This document shows, in pieces, positions 49,869-61,503 of a stretch of DNA of 64,000 bases. The translations under genes and the position numbers were made by a program. The notes below the pieces were generated by a model, which saw only the letters and a list, made by a program, of their open reading frames with translations, had not been told where the DNA came from and did no database searches. The first letter of the stretch is position 1. Each line of letters begins with the position of its first letter. The DNA comes from Planctomycetaceae bacterium. Lineage in GTDB: Bacteria > Planctomycetota > Planctomycetia > Planctomycetales > Planctomycetaceae. The stretch spans positions 1 through 64,000 of the forward strand of contig JADZEF010000250.1 in assembly GCA_020850695.1 (NCBI GenBank). Reading direction: 5' to 3'.

Positions 49869-50654
49869 TAATGCGCCAAGTCCTGCTCGACAGGTCGAGA
49901 GTTCACCCCTCTTCGTGGCGTTTCGGCAACGCTCCGCGCCCCACGAACTGCCGCGAACGACGATTCTATCAGTTGTTCCCGCGTCGCGACCGACACGTTC
50001 GTTGCGACCGCATTGCATTCGGGAGTCGCGTCCAAAGGGTGTCGCTTTTTTTCATCATTTGACACCACGCGTGATAGGGTTCGAGTGACACCCCGAAACG
50101 CCTTCTCCGCGCGCAAGCGAATGCCTGCACGCGGGGAGGAATGCCGGCGTGTCCCTGCACGGCATGACGGCCGCTCTCGGGCGGTTGTTCCGCTCTCTTT
50201 GTTGACTGCATCGCCTGCCCCCTGGGCAGGCGACTGATGGCGCATTGACTCTTCAGCACGGTTCGCAACACCGGACCGGACGCTTGGAGTCCGTTCGCGG
50301 AAATTGCCTGCGGCGACTGTTCGTCGCCGCGCGTTCCGTGACACGGACAGCGTCCGAACTGTCTTCGCGACCGGCGATCGAAGTCCGTGCGCCCATAGAC
50401 CGCACATCGACATCCTGCCAGATCAACCCTCGACGGCGAGGTCCGTGGGCCGACGCGCTCATCGACCGCCTCGCCGATCGAAATCGCCTGGACATCCAGA
50501 GGCCCGGTTCGCATCGCGCGCCGTGATCCGTGGTTCGCCCGTCTTTGGACGAACTCCGGAAGGCACGCGCCGTGCGCGCAGCGTCCTCGTGATGAGGATG
50601 CCTCTTCCATGGAAGGGGCTGTGTGGCACTGCGCTCGTCATTCGGGCTTTTCCG
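49869..50654. other. 786-bp spacer before ftsK without a gene
   Basis: Frames on both strands are open in parts but none has a domain, codon bias or ribosome site that convinces me. It contains a run of seven T near 50046-50052, an isolated TTGACA at 50059-50064 without a -10, and a strong hairpin at 50211-50233. The ftsK frame is open back to 50304 through this DNA. Confidence 0.45.
50211..50233. repeat. perfect 10-bp hairpin upstream of ftsK
   Basis: TCGCCTGCCC (50211-50220) and GGGCAGGCGA (50224-50233) pair around CCT. It stands about 420 bp before the ftsK start, and may end the coaB transcript or be one more copy of the dispersed hairpins. Confidence 0.6.
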
Positions 50655-53063
<2,409 letters not shown>

Positions 53064-53288
53064 CGCGGAACGACCCGCACGTTCCGCACCGGCGGAATGA
53101 CGCGAGGATTCGATGCGTCGTCCCATTCGCGTTCGCCACGCGTTGCTCATTCGCAACGTAAGGTTGTGCGGCGGCAGCATGTGGCGTGACACGAGCGCCG
53201 CCTGACGAACAACGACGCGACTGTAGATCCCTGCAGTCGTCCCGTTTTGGCAGCCACCACCTCGTGGCGCCCCGCACCGGAGTCTGAC

Positions 53289-54812
53289 GTGGCGACAAAC
53301 GAATCGACTGTGCTGCGCGCCGATGGCGAACATCCCACCCCGCCCCCGCCCGCCAATCCCAACGTCACCATCGATGTCAGCAGGCTCATCCTCGGGCGGG
53401 AGATTCGGTTCCCGTTACACGATCGCTCCGGGGTTTTGTTGCTGCGCGAAGGGTCGGTCATTACGTCGGAGTTCAAGCGGAAGCTCGAAGCGCGACAGAT
53501 CGCGGCCGTCTGTGTCCATCAAGACGACGCCAGCCTGATCGCGTTCGACCTTCCCGCCGAGTCGCGTACCGAAATTCAACCGTCCATTTCCCATTGCACG
53601 GCGGAGTCCACGCGCAAGCTCGAGAGCGCGCTGGCCGAAGGCCTTCCGTTCGTGACCAACCAGGGCCCGGCGGTTCGACGGAGCGTCGTCCGGCACGGGG
53701 TGATGGGCTACGACGCGGCCCGCGGCGAACAGATTGCCGAGCAGTCGCGCGAAACGGCGACCGTCGTCGACACCCTGATGGCGAACGCACTCGCCGGCGG
53801 CGAGGTCGATGGACAATCTCTGTGCGATGCCGCGACGCGCTGTCTCGGCCACCTGACGGCCGATATGGATCAGACGCTCGGCGCGACGATCGATCTGGGA
53901 CGCGAACGGCAGATCGCCCAGCATGGACTCCAGATGTCGACCCTGGGAATGGCGATCGGCGTCGAACTTGGATTGAACGCGGAAAACGTCGGGCGGATCG
54001 GCGTGACGGCCCTCGTGCACGACTGGGGGATGCTGCGAATCCCTCGGGAAATTCGCGACGCGGAGCGCCGCCTGAGCGAGTCGGAGATGATCGAGATCCG
54101 CAAGCATCCGATCTACGCGATCGAAATCCACGAGCGGATCGCCGGGCTGCCGTCACTGGTGCCGTTCATTTCGTACCAGGTTCACGAGAAGCTCGATGGG
54201 AGCGGGTATCCGCGCGGACGCGTGGAGCGAAACATTCACCTCTTCGCCCGCATCCTACATGTGGCCGACATCTATTGTGCGCTGACGACGCCGCGCCCGT
54301 GGCGGGCAGCATTCACGCCGTACGCTGCGATGCGTTCGTTGCTCACGGGCGACAACGCCCACGGCTGCGATCCAACTGTGTTGCGGGCGCTCCTTCGAGT
54401 GAAGTCACTGTTTCCGGTCGGAAGCTACGTGACCTTGTCAGACTCGAGCGTTGCCCAGGTGATGCGGGCCAATGGAGACCAGTACACCCAACCGATCGTG
54501 AGGCTGGTGCAGGATTCCCGCGGCCGGACTGTGCCAAGGAATTCGAGCGGCGCTTTGTTCGACCTCGCCGATTCCCCGCTGTGCGTGGCGGAAGCTCTCC
54601 CGACGCCCGGCCGGCATGAACTGACGGTCGCCCCGTCGTTCGTGCGGACGCACAACGTCGCAGCGAGCGCGGCTCATGCCGGAGTCAAGGCACCCCACGT
54701 CCCCATGGGCAACCCGCACGCCGCGGCTCAGTCGTCCGGAGAGACGCCTCGCCCGCACATTCGAACTCATCGAAGTGGAAACGCGCGCCGAAACGTCCTT
54801 CGGCGTCCGTGA
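53289..54812 (+). CDS. degenerate HD-GYP domain protein
   Basis: 507 residues from the GTG at 53289 (a TTG at 53247 is the alternative). The HD-GYP region spans about 205-360: QHGLQMSTLGMAIGVELGL, ALVHDWGMLRIPREI (H244, D245), KHPIYAIEIHERI, HEKLDGSGYPRG (the GYP motif, about 299-310) and ARILHVADIYCALTTPRPWR. The usual HDIGK is HDWGM, so the Lys that supports the metal centre is lost and phosphodiesterase activity may be weak or absent. The first 200 residues show a PilZ-like or regulatory strand-rich segment (GREIRFPLHDRSGVLLLREGSVIT). The C-terminal 90 residues are polar and disordered. No membrane helix. Confidence 0.8.
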   Translation: MATNESTVLRADGEHPTPPPPANPNVTIDVSRLILGREIRFPLHDRSGVLLLREGSVITSEFKRKLEARQIAAVCVHQDDASLIAFDLPAESRTEIQPSISHCTAESTRKLESALAEGLPFVTNQGPAVRRSVVRHGVMGYDAARGEQIAEQSRETATVVDTLMANALAGGEVDGQSLCDAATRCLGHLTADMDQTLGATIDLGRERQIAQHGLQMSTLGMAIGVELGLNAENVGRIGVTALVHDWGMLRIPREIRDAERRLSESEMIEIRKHPIYAIEIHERIAGLPSLVPFISYQVHEKLDGSGYPRGRVERNIHLFARILHVADIYCALTTPRPWRAAFTPYAAMRSLLTGDNAHGCDPTVLRALLRVKSLFPVGSYVTLSDSSVAQVMRANGDQYTQPIVRLVQDSRGRTVPRNSSGALFDLADSPLCVAEALPTPGRHELTVAPSFVRTHNVAASAAHAGVKAPHVPMGNPHAAAQSSGETPRPHIRTHRSGNARRNVLRRP

Positions 54813-55025
54813 TTTCCCGACATGGATGACCGCATTCGCAGGATGCCGTTCACAAATCGGGTCGAAGCAGATCCGTTGCAATCGTTTCCATCGATTCCCT
54901 CGGACGAAGAGGCGACTGCGATCGAATGAGGTGGGGACGCAACGCCTCTGGACGCTTTTCACGCGACGTAAGCTCCTGGCATCTCCCCACAGTGCACTCT
55001 CGGGGAGACTTCAAAGCCTATCGAC

Positions 55026-56045
55026 ATGGGTGGGGCCATGCAGGAATCCATCACGGCAGATCCGCCGACGAACATCAACGAGTCGTTCGAGTCTCAGTCG
55101 CCGGCCGGATTCGACGCGCCGCCTGAAGGCGAATCGTGCGAGGCCTTCTCTGCCGTCCGCCTGGCGCTGGGCCTGGCGATCGCGCTGCTGCTGGGGGGGA
55201 TCGGCGCTGTGGCGATTGATTCGCTGGTTCCCGATCTGGCCGGCCCGCAAGTGCCGACCGATCAACCCGCGGACGAACCGAAAACAATGGATCATGCCGC
55301 TGAAACGCAGGCCGCGGCAGCACCGGCTTCGGCTCCGACGAAATCAGAGCCCGTCGTCCGCCATGCGGACCCGGCATCTCCGTCGACGGCTCGTGAGGAA
55401 GAACTGACTGCCGACGGTGGACCGCGACGCGACACGCTCGAGTTTCGCGCCGCACGCGAGCGGCGGCGCCAGCGCGAACTGGAAAGCCTCCGCAAGGAAC
55501 TCGCGGCGATCCCTTCGGACGTCGAGGCGACGCCCTCGATGAACACCCACCCGCGTGAAACACGTCCTCAAAGGCTCCCGACGGCGACGGGATCCCGGCC
55601 CGAGGCGACCGCGCCGGGCCCCGCCACGCTCGCCTACTGGAATTCGATGAACTCGGTGATCGAACAGGAAGAGAAGATGCGGGCGGCGCCGACGGGAGGC
55701 ATTACGAACTCGAACGCCGTCGACTTCGTCGACCGCCGCATCGCGGCCGGCACGTTCGCAGCCGAGAGCCTCAAGTCGATTCCAAGCGCCGGCGTTGATA
55801 CGGAAGCCCTCGCACTGAGCGGGAAGCTCGCCGCGTGGTATCTGAAAGGTGTCGAGATCTGCAAGAAGGGAAAGTACCTGCTGGAAAAGGCGGACATGAA
55901 AACTCGCAAGGGTCCCCAGGGAAAGGAATGGCAGAAGCAGGATAAGGAACACCAGCAAAGTGTTGCTGGACTGAACACCCAGGGAGAACAGGTCCGGACC
56001 CGTCTCGCGGCGAAATACCGTTTGGAATTTCCCGCATTGAAGTGA
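55026..56045 (+). CDS. membrane-anchored protein of unknown function
   Basis: 339 residues. One membrane helix at about residues 46-66 (LALGLAIALLLGGIGAVAI) after a 45-residue cytoplasmic Ser/Pro/Glu-rich lead. A charged, Ala/Pro-rich linker holds a short coiled coil (EFRAARERRRQRELESLRKEL). The C-terminal 130 residues are helical and end with a Lys/Glu-rich segment (GKYLLEKADMKTRKGPQGKEWQKQDKEHQQSV). I recognise no family. An ATG 12 nt downstream (55038) is an equally good start. It lies between the HD-GYP protein and the converging phosphohexomutase gene, which shares no obvious relation with it. Confidence 0.6.
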   Translation: MGGAMQESITADPPTNINESFESQSPAGFDAPPEGESCEAFSAVRLALGLAIALLLGGIGAVAIDSLVPDLAGPQVPTDQPADEPKTMDHAAETQAAAAPASAPTKSEPVVRHADPASPSTAREEELTADGGPRRDTLEFRAARERRRQRELESLRKELAAIPSDVEATPSMNTHPRETRPQRLPTATGSRPEATAPGPATLAYWNSMNSVIEQEEKMRAAPTGGITNSNAVDFVDRRIAAGTFAAESLKSIPSAGVDTEALALSGKLAAWYLKGVEICKKGKYLLEKADMKTRKGPQGKEWQKQDKEHQQSVAGLNTQGEQVRTRLAAKYRLEFPALK

Positions 56046-56077
56046 CGGACGCCTCACCCGCGATCGCCAGGCCGCTC

Positions 56078-57442
56078 TCAGGGAGTGGCGGTCGATGCGA
56101 TCTCGGAAAAAGGCCGATCGCTCTGGCTCAGCAGGTCGAGCCCGCGGGCCAATGTGATGATGGCATCGCACGCAGCGAAGCCTTCGCGGAACCAGTAGCG
56201 GTCATCGAGACCGGACCCCCAGTCGGCACGGTGTTGGCGAAGGGCTTCCGACATGCGTTGAAGCCCCGGCCCGACAACGACCACGCGTCCGCCATGCCGC
56301 TCGACCTCGGATCTCACGGTCGGATCGACGGTCTCGGGCAGGACGACAACTCGGTCGTTCTGGTCCGTGGCCGTCCGTCGTGCCATCAGTCGGGTCATGA
56401 CGGAAACCGGGACGAGGCTTCCTCGATCGTCGAGAAATGCGCAACGCTGGCCGTCGTCGTCGATCAGGACTCCCAGGTCGGCCCCCGATTCCGTGACGGC
56501 GGCTCCCACCCGCCGGACATCGTCGTCGTTCTCATCGCGCACATCGCGCGCCCGTTCCGGGATGTCGACGCGCTGCAGACGGCAGGGAAGGTTCTCGAAC
56601 AGCCTCTCGATCGTCTGCTGGACCAGCCGGACGGAACTCCCCCACCGCACATTCAAAGGTCGCAGAGCGTGAAAATGCCGCAGCAGCCCTGCCTCGTAAG
56701 GTGCGGAGGCGTGGAAGGTCCGTTGCGGGCGGGCGTCGCGGGCCGGTCGCAGGAACGGTTGTCCAAGGCGTTCTTCGATTCGACTGAGCGACAGTCGGTC
56801 CATTCCTGGAATGGGGAGGGAACATTCATGGGGCAAGCCGATCTCCCAAGCCGTTCGATCGAGGGAGAGGGGCGTTCCATTCTGGCCGACAAAGTCGAGT
56901 CCGGTCCACGAGGGAGGACGGCCGCTTCCGGTCACATGGATGCCACCGGACGCCTCGAGGTGGTCGACCGCGAACCACAGCGTCGGCCGGGTCGAAAGTC
57001 CAATGTCGATCACCTCGCAGCCCATCAGTCGCAGGGCTGAGGCGACTCCCGTGACAATGTCAGGAGCCGAGGGGCGGGCATCATGTCCGACGACGATCGT
57101 CGGCGCTGAACGACGGTCGCCGGCGGACAGGTCCCACAGTAACGAAGCGAATGCCGCGGCGATGTCGCTGGCCCGCGCACGCGTCAGTTCATTCCGCCAT
57201 ACGCCGCGAACACCGTCGGTCTCGAACATCGAGCGCCGCAGGGGAAAGGGATTCCGGGCGGGTTCGACGGACGGATCGCCCGCGGGGCCGGTGAGCCGGA
57301 CCAGCGATTCCGGATCGTCACGAAACGGACACTCGCGGCATGCCGGATAATACGATGCGAGGCGCGACAGATGCACGGCCCGCGAGATCGGATGCGATTC
57401 ACCCGGGCAGATGTACTGGTTCTGAAGCGTTTGGAGCAGCAT
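56078..57442 (-). CDS. degenerate alpha-D-phosphohexomutase family protein with Cys-containing N-terminus
   Basis: 454 residues from the ATG at 57442, selected over longer frames since the first residues are the conserved planctomycete lead. Residues 12-43 contain CPGESHPISRAVHLSRL and YYPACRECPFRDD (C12, C35, C38), perhaps a metal site. The mutase domain begins MFETDGVRGVWRNELT (about 72). The active loop reads TGSGRPPSWTG where mutases have TASHNP: Ser173 is kept but the His-Asn-Pro part is changed. The metal loop is DDDGQR (D328, D330), acceptable as DxDGxR. The sugar-binding GEMSGH loop is not found. So the fold is sure but catalysis is doubtful; a regulatory or altered-substrate role is possible. 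Confidence 0.72.
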   Translation of the reverse strand: MLLQTLQNQYICPGESHPISRAVHLSRLASYYPACRECPFRDDPESLVRLTGPAGDPSVEPARNPFPLRRSMFETDGVRGVWRNELTRARASDIAAAFASLLWDLSAGDRRSAPTIVVGHDARPSAPDIVTGVASALRLMGCEVIDIGLSTRPTLWFAVDHLEASGGIHVTGSGRPPSWTGLDFVGQNGTPLSLDRTAWEIGLPHECSLPIPGMDRLSLSRIEERLGQPFLRPARDARPQRTFHASAPYEAGLLRHFHALRPLNVRWGSSVRLVQQTIERLFENLPCRLQRVDIPERARDVRDENDDDVRRVGAAVTESGADLGVLIDDDGQRCAFLDDRGSLVPVSVMTRLMARRTATDQNDRVVVLPETVDPTVRSEVERHGGRVVVVGPGLQRMSEALRQHRADWGSGLDDRYWFREGFAACDAIITLARGLDLLSQSDRPFSEIASTATP

Positions 57443-57660
57443 GGCGGAGAGCGTCGTGCCGGCGTCGAATCGCACTACGGCGGAATTATCGTGGAATCGC
57501 CCGTTGCGCGAAGGGAGGATTACGTTCCGGACGCCTCCGCCCGCGTTGGTACAGGCTTTGCGTTCGAGAGTTCGGCGCTTCCCCCACGGAATGAATGGGG
57601 CAGAACGCCGTCTTGATTGAAAAAAATGCGTGCATTGTGGTCGACGAAGTAACAATCGCC

Positions 57661-58833
57661 ATGAAAACTCCGTCCCGCTCCAAGCCCTCTGCGCTCCGGT
57701 CCCGCACTGAAGGTCGCTCGTCCGGAGAGACGGTGTCGCGCTCCGCCGATCCGAAGCTGAGCGCCCGGCGTGCGGGGCTGAAGTACGTCACGGACAGCCA
57801 TCCCGGGCTGGTGCGAGTACGAGTCGGAAAGAATTTCTCCTATCGAACCGCCAAAGGGGCGATCATTCGACGCGAGTCGACGCTGGCCCGCATCCGTTCG
57901 CTCGCGATTCCCCCGGCATGGACTGACGTCTGGATCTGCGCGGACCCCAACGGGCACATCCAGGCCGTGGGCCGCGACGCCCGCGGGCGGAAGCAATACC
58001 GCTATCATCCCGAATGGAACAACGTCCGCGACGATCTGAAATATGGGCGGATGATTGCCTTCGCCGAGGCGTTGCCAGGCATCCGGCAGCGCGTGAACGA
58101 ACATCTCGCCCTGCGCGGTCTGCCGCGGGAGAAAGTTCTCGCCGCCGTCGTCCGGCTGCTGGAAACGACACTGATCCGCGTCGGCAACGACGAATATGCC
58201 CGTACAACCGGGTCGGTCGGACTGACCACGATGCAGAACGATCACGTCCAGATCGACGGGTCGAAGCTGCAGTTCGAGTTCCGCGGCAAAAGTGGAGTCG
58301 AGCACGAAGTCGACCTGGAAGACAAACGACTGGCCCGCATCGTGCGCCAGTGTCAGGAACTTCCCGGGCAGGAACTGTTCGAGTATCTCGACGAGGACGG
58401 AAATGTCCGCGACGTCCGCTCGGACGACGTCAATCGATATCTCCAGGAGATTTCGGGCCGCGATTTCACGGCCAAGGATTTCCGGACGTGGGCGGGAACG
58501 GCGCTCGCGGCGCGCGCCCTTCAGGAGTTCGAAGACTTCGACAATCAGGCTGCCGCCAAGCGGAATGTCACGCAGGCCATCGAACGGGTCGCGTCGCAAC
58601 TTGGCAACACGAAAACCGTCTGCCGCAAGAGTTATGTCCATCCGGCGGTGATAGCGTCCTACCTCGATAAGACGCTGGTCGAAACTCTGAAACGCCGTAC
58701 CGAGGAACGCTTGAGACAGGATCTGCACTCACTCACGCCGGAAGAGGCGGCGGTCCTTGCCCTGCTTCAGCAGCGCATGGAGCGCGATCTGAAACCAAGG
58801 CGCAGACGGGTTGGCGGGTCGAGTCGAGCGTGA
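57661..58833 (+). CDS. DNA topoisomerase IB (poxvirus type)
   Basis: 390 residues from the ATG at 57661; an earlier ATG at 57595 is possible. The N-terminal beta domain contains YVTDSHPGLVRVRVGKNFSYRTAKG and IPPAWTDVWICADPNGHIQAVGRDARGRKQYRYH. The catalytic domain begins around residue 135: VRLLETTLIRVGNDEYARTTGSVGLTT, QFEFRGKSGVEHEV (Lys of the pentad), DFTAKDFRTWAGT (Arg), and CRKSYVHPAV, in which the Tyr is the nucleophile that forms the 3'-phosphotyrosine link. All five catalytic residues I can assign are present. It relaxes both positive and negative supercoils without ATP. Bacterial TopIB is found scattered in several phyla, planctomycetes included. Confidence 0.93.
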   Translation: MKTPSRSKPSALRSRTEGRSSGETVSRSADPKLSARRAGLKYVTDSHPGLVRVRVGKNFSYRTAKGAIIRRESTLARIRSLAIPPAWTDVWICADPNGHIQAVGRDARGRKQYRYHPEWNNVRDDLKYGRMIAFAEALPGIRQRVNEHLALRGLPREKVLAAVVRLLETTLIRVGNDEYARTTGSVGLTTMQNDHVQIDGSKLQFEFRGKSGVEHEVDLEDKRLARIVRQCQELPGQELFEYLDEDGNVRDVRSDDVNRYLQEISGRDFTAKDFRTWAGTALAARALQEFEDFDNQAAAKRNVTQAIERVASQLGNTKTVCRKSYVHPAVIASYLDKTLVETLKRRTEERLRQDLHSLTPEEAAVLALLQQRMERDLKPRRRRVGGSSRA

Positions 58834-58889
58834 GCGGTTGAATCCCTCGCCGGGGCAACTCATTCGTTCCGGCCAGGCCACCACGATCA

Positions 58890-60032
58890 TCATGCGCCGC
58901 CGACGAAGTCGGTGTGGCAGCCGTTGCACTTCTTCTCGACGTTGTTGATGGCTCCTTCGAACGCCTTGAAGTCCTGCGTCTCGACCGACTTTCTAATAGT
59001 GATTGCGGCTTCGATCATTTCCTGGACGTGCTTGCGGTAATTTTCGTCGTCGACGTACTCGTAGCCGGGAGTCAGCTGAGCCTTGGTAATCGTGCCGAGC
59101 ATCGAGGCCTCGTGCTTGACCTTTTCGATCTCGGCCTTGTACTTCGCTTCGGTGGTCACTTCCTTGCGCAGCCAGTCCTTGGCCCGCTGCATGCGGTACA
59201 TGAGCATCTTGCGGCTCGCCTTTTCGTGGAGTTGGGCCTCGTCCGGAACGTCGGCATCGGACGGGGCGTTCCCGTCCAGCACTCCTGTCAGTTTCTCGAA
59301 AACGCCCTGAGTCGCTTCAAACGGTTTCTTGCCGAGTCCGTTCGCTGTCTTTTCGAGTTGCGAACCGTACTCACGGACGTATTTTGCGTTGGCTTTCCAC
59401 TTCACCGATTCCGGATGATGCTGGGCGATCGTCCCGAGGGCCGCGAGCACCGCTCCGTCCCACTGCATCTCTTTGTATTTGCCGTTGTACTGGCCGACCC
59501 CCGTCAGTCCGGCGGACGTGCGATTGCGGATCTCCTTGATCTCGTCCTCGATGTCCTTGGCCGAAATGAGAACCGTCCAGTCATCCCCGGCGGGTGCGGC
59601 CTTGCCGGTGTCCATGGGCTTCGGCGTGTCGGTGCTGGCGGTCGCTTCGGGCTTCTCGGCCGGCTTCGCATCGGCGGCGGGGGCCGGAGTCGCACCCGCC
59701 ACTTTGCTCGAGTTGCTGGCCACGGCGAGCGGGTTGTCGAAGAAGGCGTCGTACGGCACCTTCCCGACCCATTTCGTTCCTCGGGCGTCCGCATAGACTT
59801 CGTTGCGTGCGGCGTTCTTCTTCGCTCCAGCCGGCGCGTCATTGGCAGCGGCAGACTTCGATTCCCCGCCGCTGCTCGACGAACCGGCGTGCTCCCCACT
59901 CGATGGCGTTTTCGCACCGCCGCAACCGCTCACCGCAAGGCTGACACCGCAGGCGGCCACCATGGCCAACGTCGAGCGACACACCGACCAAAACGAACCG
60001 TTCGCCAGTAACCGCAACATAAACATCCTCAT
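58890..60032 (-). CDS. lipoprotein cytochrome c'-like (class II) heme protein
   Basis: 380 residues. The start at 60032 gives a type II signal peptide (MRMFMLRLLANGSFW...VSLAVSGCGG) with lipobox LAVSGC, so it should be lipid-anchored. Residues about 40-140 are Ser/Ala/Lys/Pro-rich linker. The C-terminal part (about 145-380) is a string of amphipathic helices, and the last helix ends KKCNGCHTDF: C369, C372 and H373 bind one heme c, at the very C-terminus as in class II (cytochrome c') four-helix-bundle proteins. These bind NO or act as electron carriers. The helical region appears longer than one c' domain, so the rest may be a second, heme-free bundle. Confidence 0.82.
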   Translation of the reverse strand: MRMFMLRLLANGSFWSVCRSTLAMVAACGVSLAVSGCGGAKTPSSGEHAGSSSSGGESKSAAANDAPAGAKKNAARNEVYADARGTKWVGKVPYDAFFDNPLAVASNSSKVAGATPAPAADAKPAEKPEATASTDTPKPMDTGKAAPAGDDWTVLISAKDIEDEIKEIRNRTSAGLTGVGQYNGKYKEMQWDGAVLAALGTIAQHHPESVKWKANAKYVREYGSQLEKTANGLGKKPFEATQGVFEKLTGVLDGNAPSDADVPDEAQLHEKASRKMLMYRMQRAKDWLRKEVTTEAKYKAEIEKVKHEASMLGTITKAQLTPGYEYVDDENYRKHVQEMIEAAITIRKSVETQDFKAFEGAINNVEKKCNGCHTDFVGGA

Positions 60033-60254
60033 CGCGCGAGAACGCCGTGGGCCGATGCCGCAGGACCAACTCGAATTATCACCCGCCCGCGGTACGGTCG
60101 CAAGATCGTGCGGCGATCGGGCTTCCCTCTCAATGACCTCGCTCGCTACAGATTCGTTCGTTGGAATCCCGTTCATTGCAAAGACGGCGGCGGAATCGTT
60201 CAATGCGCGGAGTCGCGAAGTATCTCATCCCGCGCTCCCTTCGGTTACCCTGTC

Positions 60255-60749
60255 ATGACAACTTCGAATCCCCTGCACGCCGTCGCCTACGGCGTGGCCG
60301 ACCTCACCACTCCGGCAATTCCCGAGGACGAGCGGTTGTGGGTCCCGCAAGCTCCGGACGTCTGGTTCCGCCCGCTGTTCCTTAACCGCGTTCAGGGAGA
60401 GTGGGTGAATCTGTTGCGGGTCCGGAAGGCAGGGATGCTGAGCCGGCACCGCCATCCCGCTCCGGTGCACGGATACGTCATCAAGGGGTCGTGGCGGTAC
60501 CTCGAACACAACTGGGTCGCGCGGACCGGTATGTATGTGTTCGAGCCGCCGGGCGAGGTTCACACGCTCGTCTGCGACGAGGCCGACGAGATGATCACGC
60601 TGTTCCATGTGTGCGGCGCGCTCATCTATTGCGATGAAGCGGGCAAGACCGTCGGCTTCGACGACGTGCATACAAAGATCGAAATGTGCCGCCGCCACTT
60701 CGAGTCGTGCGGGCTTGGCGGAGACTACGTCGAGCGGTTCATTCGCTGA
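60255..60749 (+). CDS. cupin of the 2,4'-dihydroxyacetophenone dioxygenase family
   Basis: 164 residues from the ATG at 60255; the frame extends upstream without a ribosome site. A single cupin fold with LLRVRKAGMLSRHRHPAPVHGYVIKGSWRYLEHNW (the HxH ligands and a Glu-free first motif), FEPPGEVHTLVCDEADEMITLFHVCGALIYCDEAGK (second motif). The wording, including RHRHPAPVHGYVIKG, is that of the 2,4'-dihydroxyacetophenone dioxygenase family, which cleaves a C-C bond with non-heme iron. In a planctomycete without obvious aromatic-degradation neighbours, the real substrate is open. It is not part of an apparent operon; clpP starts 121 bp downstream. Confidence 0.82.
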   Translation: MTTSNPLHAVAYGVADLTTPAIPEDERLWVPQAPDVWFRPLFLNRVQGEWVNLLRVRKAGMLSRHRHPAPVHGYVIKGSWRYLEHNWVARTGMYVFEPPGEVHTLVCDEADEMITLFHVCGALIYCDEAGKTVGFDDVHTKIEMCRRHFESCGLGGDYVERFIR

Positions 60750-60870
60750 CGCCGGAGTTTGCGCCGTTCGCCGCAACAGGCTCCCTTGACGATTTTCCCG
60801 TCGCAACGTATCCATCAGCTAGCGGACGACTTGTCCGCCCTGTTGTGGGTTCTTCCGTAAGGATTTGCTG

Positions 60871-61503
60871 ATGTTTGACCAGCTCGCCGTTCGGGACCAT
60901 TTCGTTGTCAACCAGCGCGGCCGCGACTACGCGCGGCAGCGGCAGATGGGCATCGGCGACCTGCTCCTCGAGAACCGCATCGTCTTCCTCGACGGTCCGA
61001 TTCACGACGCGGCCGCCAACCTGCTCGTGATGAAGCTGCTGTATCTCCAGTCCGAAAACCGCCACCAGGACATCCACTTCTACGTGAATTCGCCCGGCGG
61101 GTCGGTGACGGCCACCATGGCCATCTACGACACCATGCAGTTCGTCGAATGCGACGTGGCCACCTACTGCGTCGGCCTGGCGGCCAGCGGCGGGGCGATC
61201 CTCGTGGCGGGCGGCGCCAAGGGCAAGCGGTACATCCTCCCGCACGCCAAGATGATGATTCACCAGCCGTACGGTCAGGTCGGCGGGCAGGTCTCCGACA
61301 TCGAGATCCAGGCGAAGGACATCCTCGATACCCGCGAAACCCTGAACAAGATTCTGGCCGGCCACACCGGGCAGCCCATCAGCGTGATCGCGAAGGACAC
61401 GGAACGCGACCGCTTCATGACGGCCATCCAGTCGAAGGAATACGGCCTCGTCGACCAGGTTCTCGAGCGTCCGGCCGCTCCGTCAAAAGAGAAGAAAGAC
61501 TGA
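60871..61503 (+). CDS. clpP: ATP-dependent Clp protease proteolytic subunit (first copy)
   Basis: 210 residues from the ATG at 60871, preceded by TAAGGAT. The triad is complete: S106 in GLAASGGA, H131 in MMIHQPYG, D180 in TERDRFMTA. The handle region and the [16 protein letters not shown] strand are normal. It differs from the textbook enzyme at the oxyanion turn (GLAASGGA where most have GQAASMGA). ClpP forms heptameric rings that degrade unfolded proteins with ClpX or ClpA. The two adjacent clpP genes suggest a mixed-ring (ClpP1P2) protease as in actinobacteria and cyanobacteria. No tig or clpX gene is in the window. Confidence 0.93.
   Translation: MFDQLAVRDHFVVNQRGRDYARQRQMGIGDLLLENRIVFLDGPIHDAAANLLVMKLLYLQSENRHQDIHFYVNSPGGSVTATMAIYDTMQFVECDVATYCVGLAASGGAILVAGGAKGKRYILPHAKMMIHQPYGQVGGQVSDIEIQAKDILDTRETLNKILAGHTGQPISVIAKDTERDRFMTAIQSKEYGLVDQVLERPAAPSKEKKD

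Noticed and set aside
50059-50064. TTGACA as a promoter of ftsK
   Set aside because: No acceptable -10 box at 15-19 bp, and it lies nearly 600 bp from the start codon.
50304-50654. Longer N-terminus for FtsK
   Set aside because: Arg/Pro-rich translation without helices; the ATG at 50655 directly precedes the first membrane segment.
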